Assembly (NCBI RefSeq): GCF_000213555.1
Contig: NZ_GL891979.1
Span: 414,885-478,884 of the forward strand
DNA: 64,000 nucleotides
Direction of reading: 5' to 3'
DNA from: Dysgonomonas gadei ATCC BAA-286
GTDB lineage: Bacteria; Bacteroidota; Bacteroidia; Bacteroidales; Dysgonomonadaceae
In this document: positions 63,900 through 64,000 of the stretch, in pieces
Position numbering within the stretch: the first letter of the stretch is position 1
How the letters are laid out: each line of letters starts with the position of its first letter
The notes under the pieces: model-generated
The model's database searches: none
What the model was told of the DNA's origin: nothing
The model's input: the letters and a program-made list of their open reading frames with translations, nothing else
Translations under genes and position numbers: made by a program

Positions 63900-64000
63900 A
63901 TTTTTTTGTGCATTGTAAACGTATTATAAATCAAGTAGATTCCGAGAGTGTCAAATCCTTTAAAGAAAGAATAATATAAGATGTTTTTATAGGATCAAAT

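Noticed and set aside
1..64000. Searched for a mobile-element origin of either PUL
   Set aside because: No integrase, transposase, tRNA, or flanking direct repeats were seen, and base composition looks even by eye.

Overview
The window reads as chromosomal DNA of a gut-type Bacteroidales bacterium. Evidence: two SusC/SusD pairs, many lipoproteins with Bacteroidetes-type signal peptides, promoters with the Bacteroidetes -7 element (TAnnTTTG), FimB/Mfa2-type fimbriae, and an AT-rich background. A Dysgonomonas-like genus is my guess, not a demonstrated placement. I see no rRNA, tRNA, CRISPR array, integrase or insertion sequence.

Layout. (1) 1-2.9 kb: the tail of a probable GNAT acetyltransferase and hppA, a membrane pyrophosphatase of a divergent subtype. 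(2) 2.9-21.6 kb, minus strand: an arabinose-directed polysaccharide utilization locus (PUL). It runs ECF sigma factor, FecR anti-sigma factor, SusC with an STN signalling domain, SusD, GH51, a small Tat-signal protein, GH31, GH43, a two-part GH51 and GH127. (3) 21.7-22.6 kb: a stand-alone zinc metallopeptidase. (4) 22.7-45.5 kb: a mannose/N-glycan PUL. It holds GH92 (minus), GH38-GH92-SusC-SusD-DUF3823 (plus), a Ser-type sulfatase (minus), a GntR/UTRA regulator (minus), and a cytosolic arm of ManA-like isomerase, MFS transporter and ROK kinase (plus). (5) 45.8-50.2 kb: a SnoaL-like protein, an orphan TonB-dependent receptor with a DUF4249 lipoprotein, and a nitroreductase lipoprotein. (6) 50.3-62.2 kb, minus strand: a fimbrial locus. 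It holds a major fimbrillin, a FimB/Mfa2 anchor, two large fimbrillin-like lipoproteins, a thioredoxin-like lipoprotein, a clostripain-type peptidase, a DUF3575 protein, an OmpA-like/TPR lipoprotein, and a lone DUF3868-like fragment upstream. (7) 63 kb: an AraC regulator.

How they work together. In the first PUL, the STN-SusC/FecR/sigma chain should sense substrate at the outer membrane and raise expression of enzymes that remove alpha- and beta-linked L-arabinofuranose. In the second, outer-membrane and periplasmic mannosidases plus a sulfatase should release mannose. The MFS carrier, ROK kinase and isomerase should then take it to fructose-6-phosphate. The most informative signal in the window is a short inverted repeat, TATGT-N4-ACATA. 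It occurs four times between the divergent GH92 and GH38 genes, once at the sulfatase promoter and once beside the GntR gene at the isomerase promoter. This suggests one local GntR repressor coordinates the surface and cytosolic halves of mannose use.
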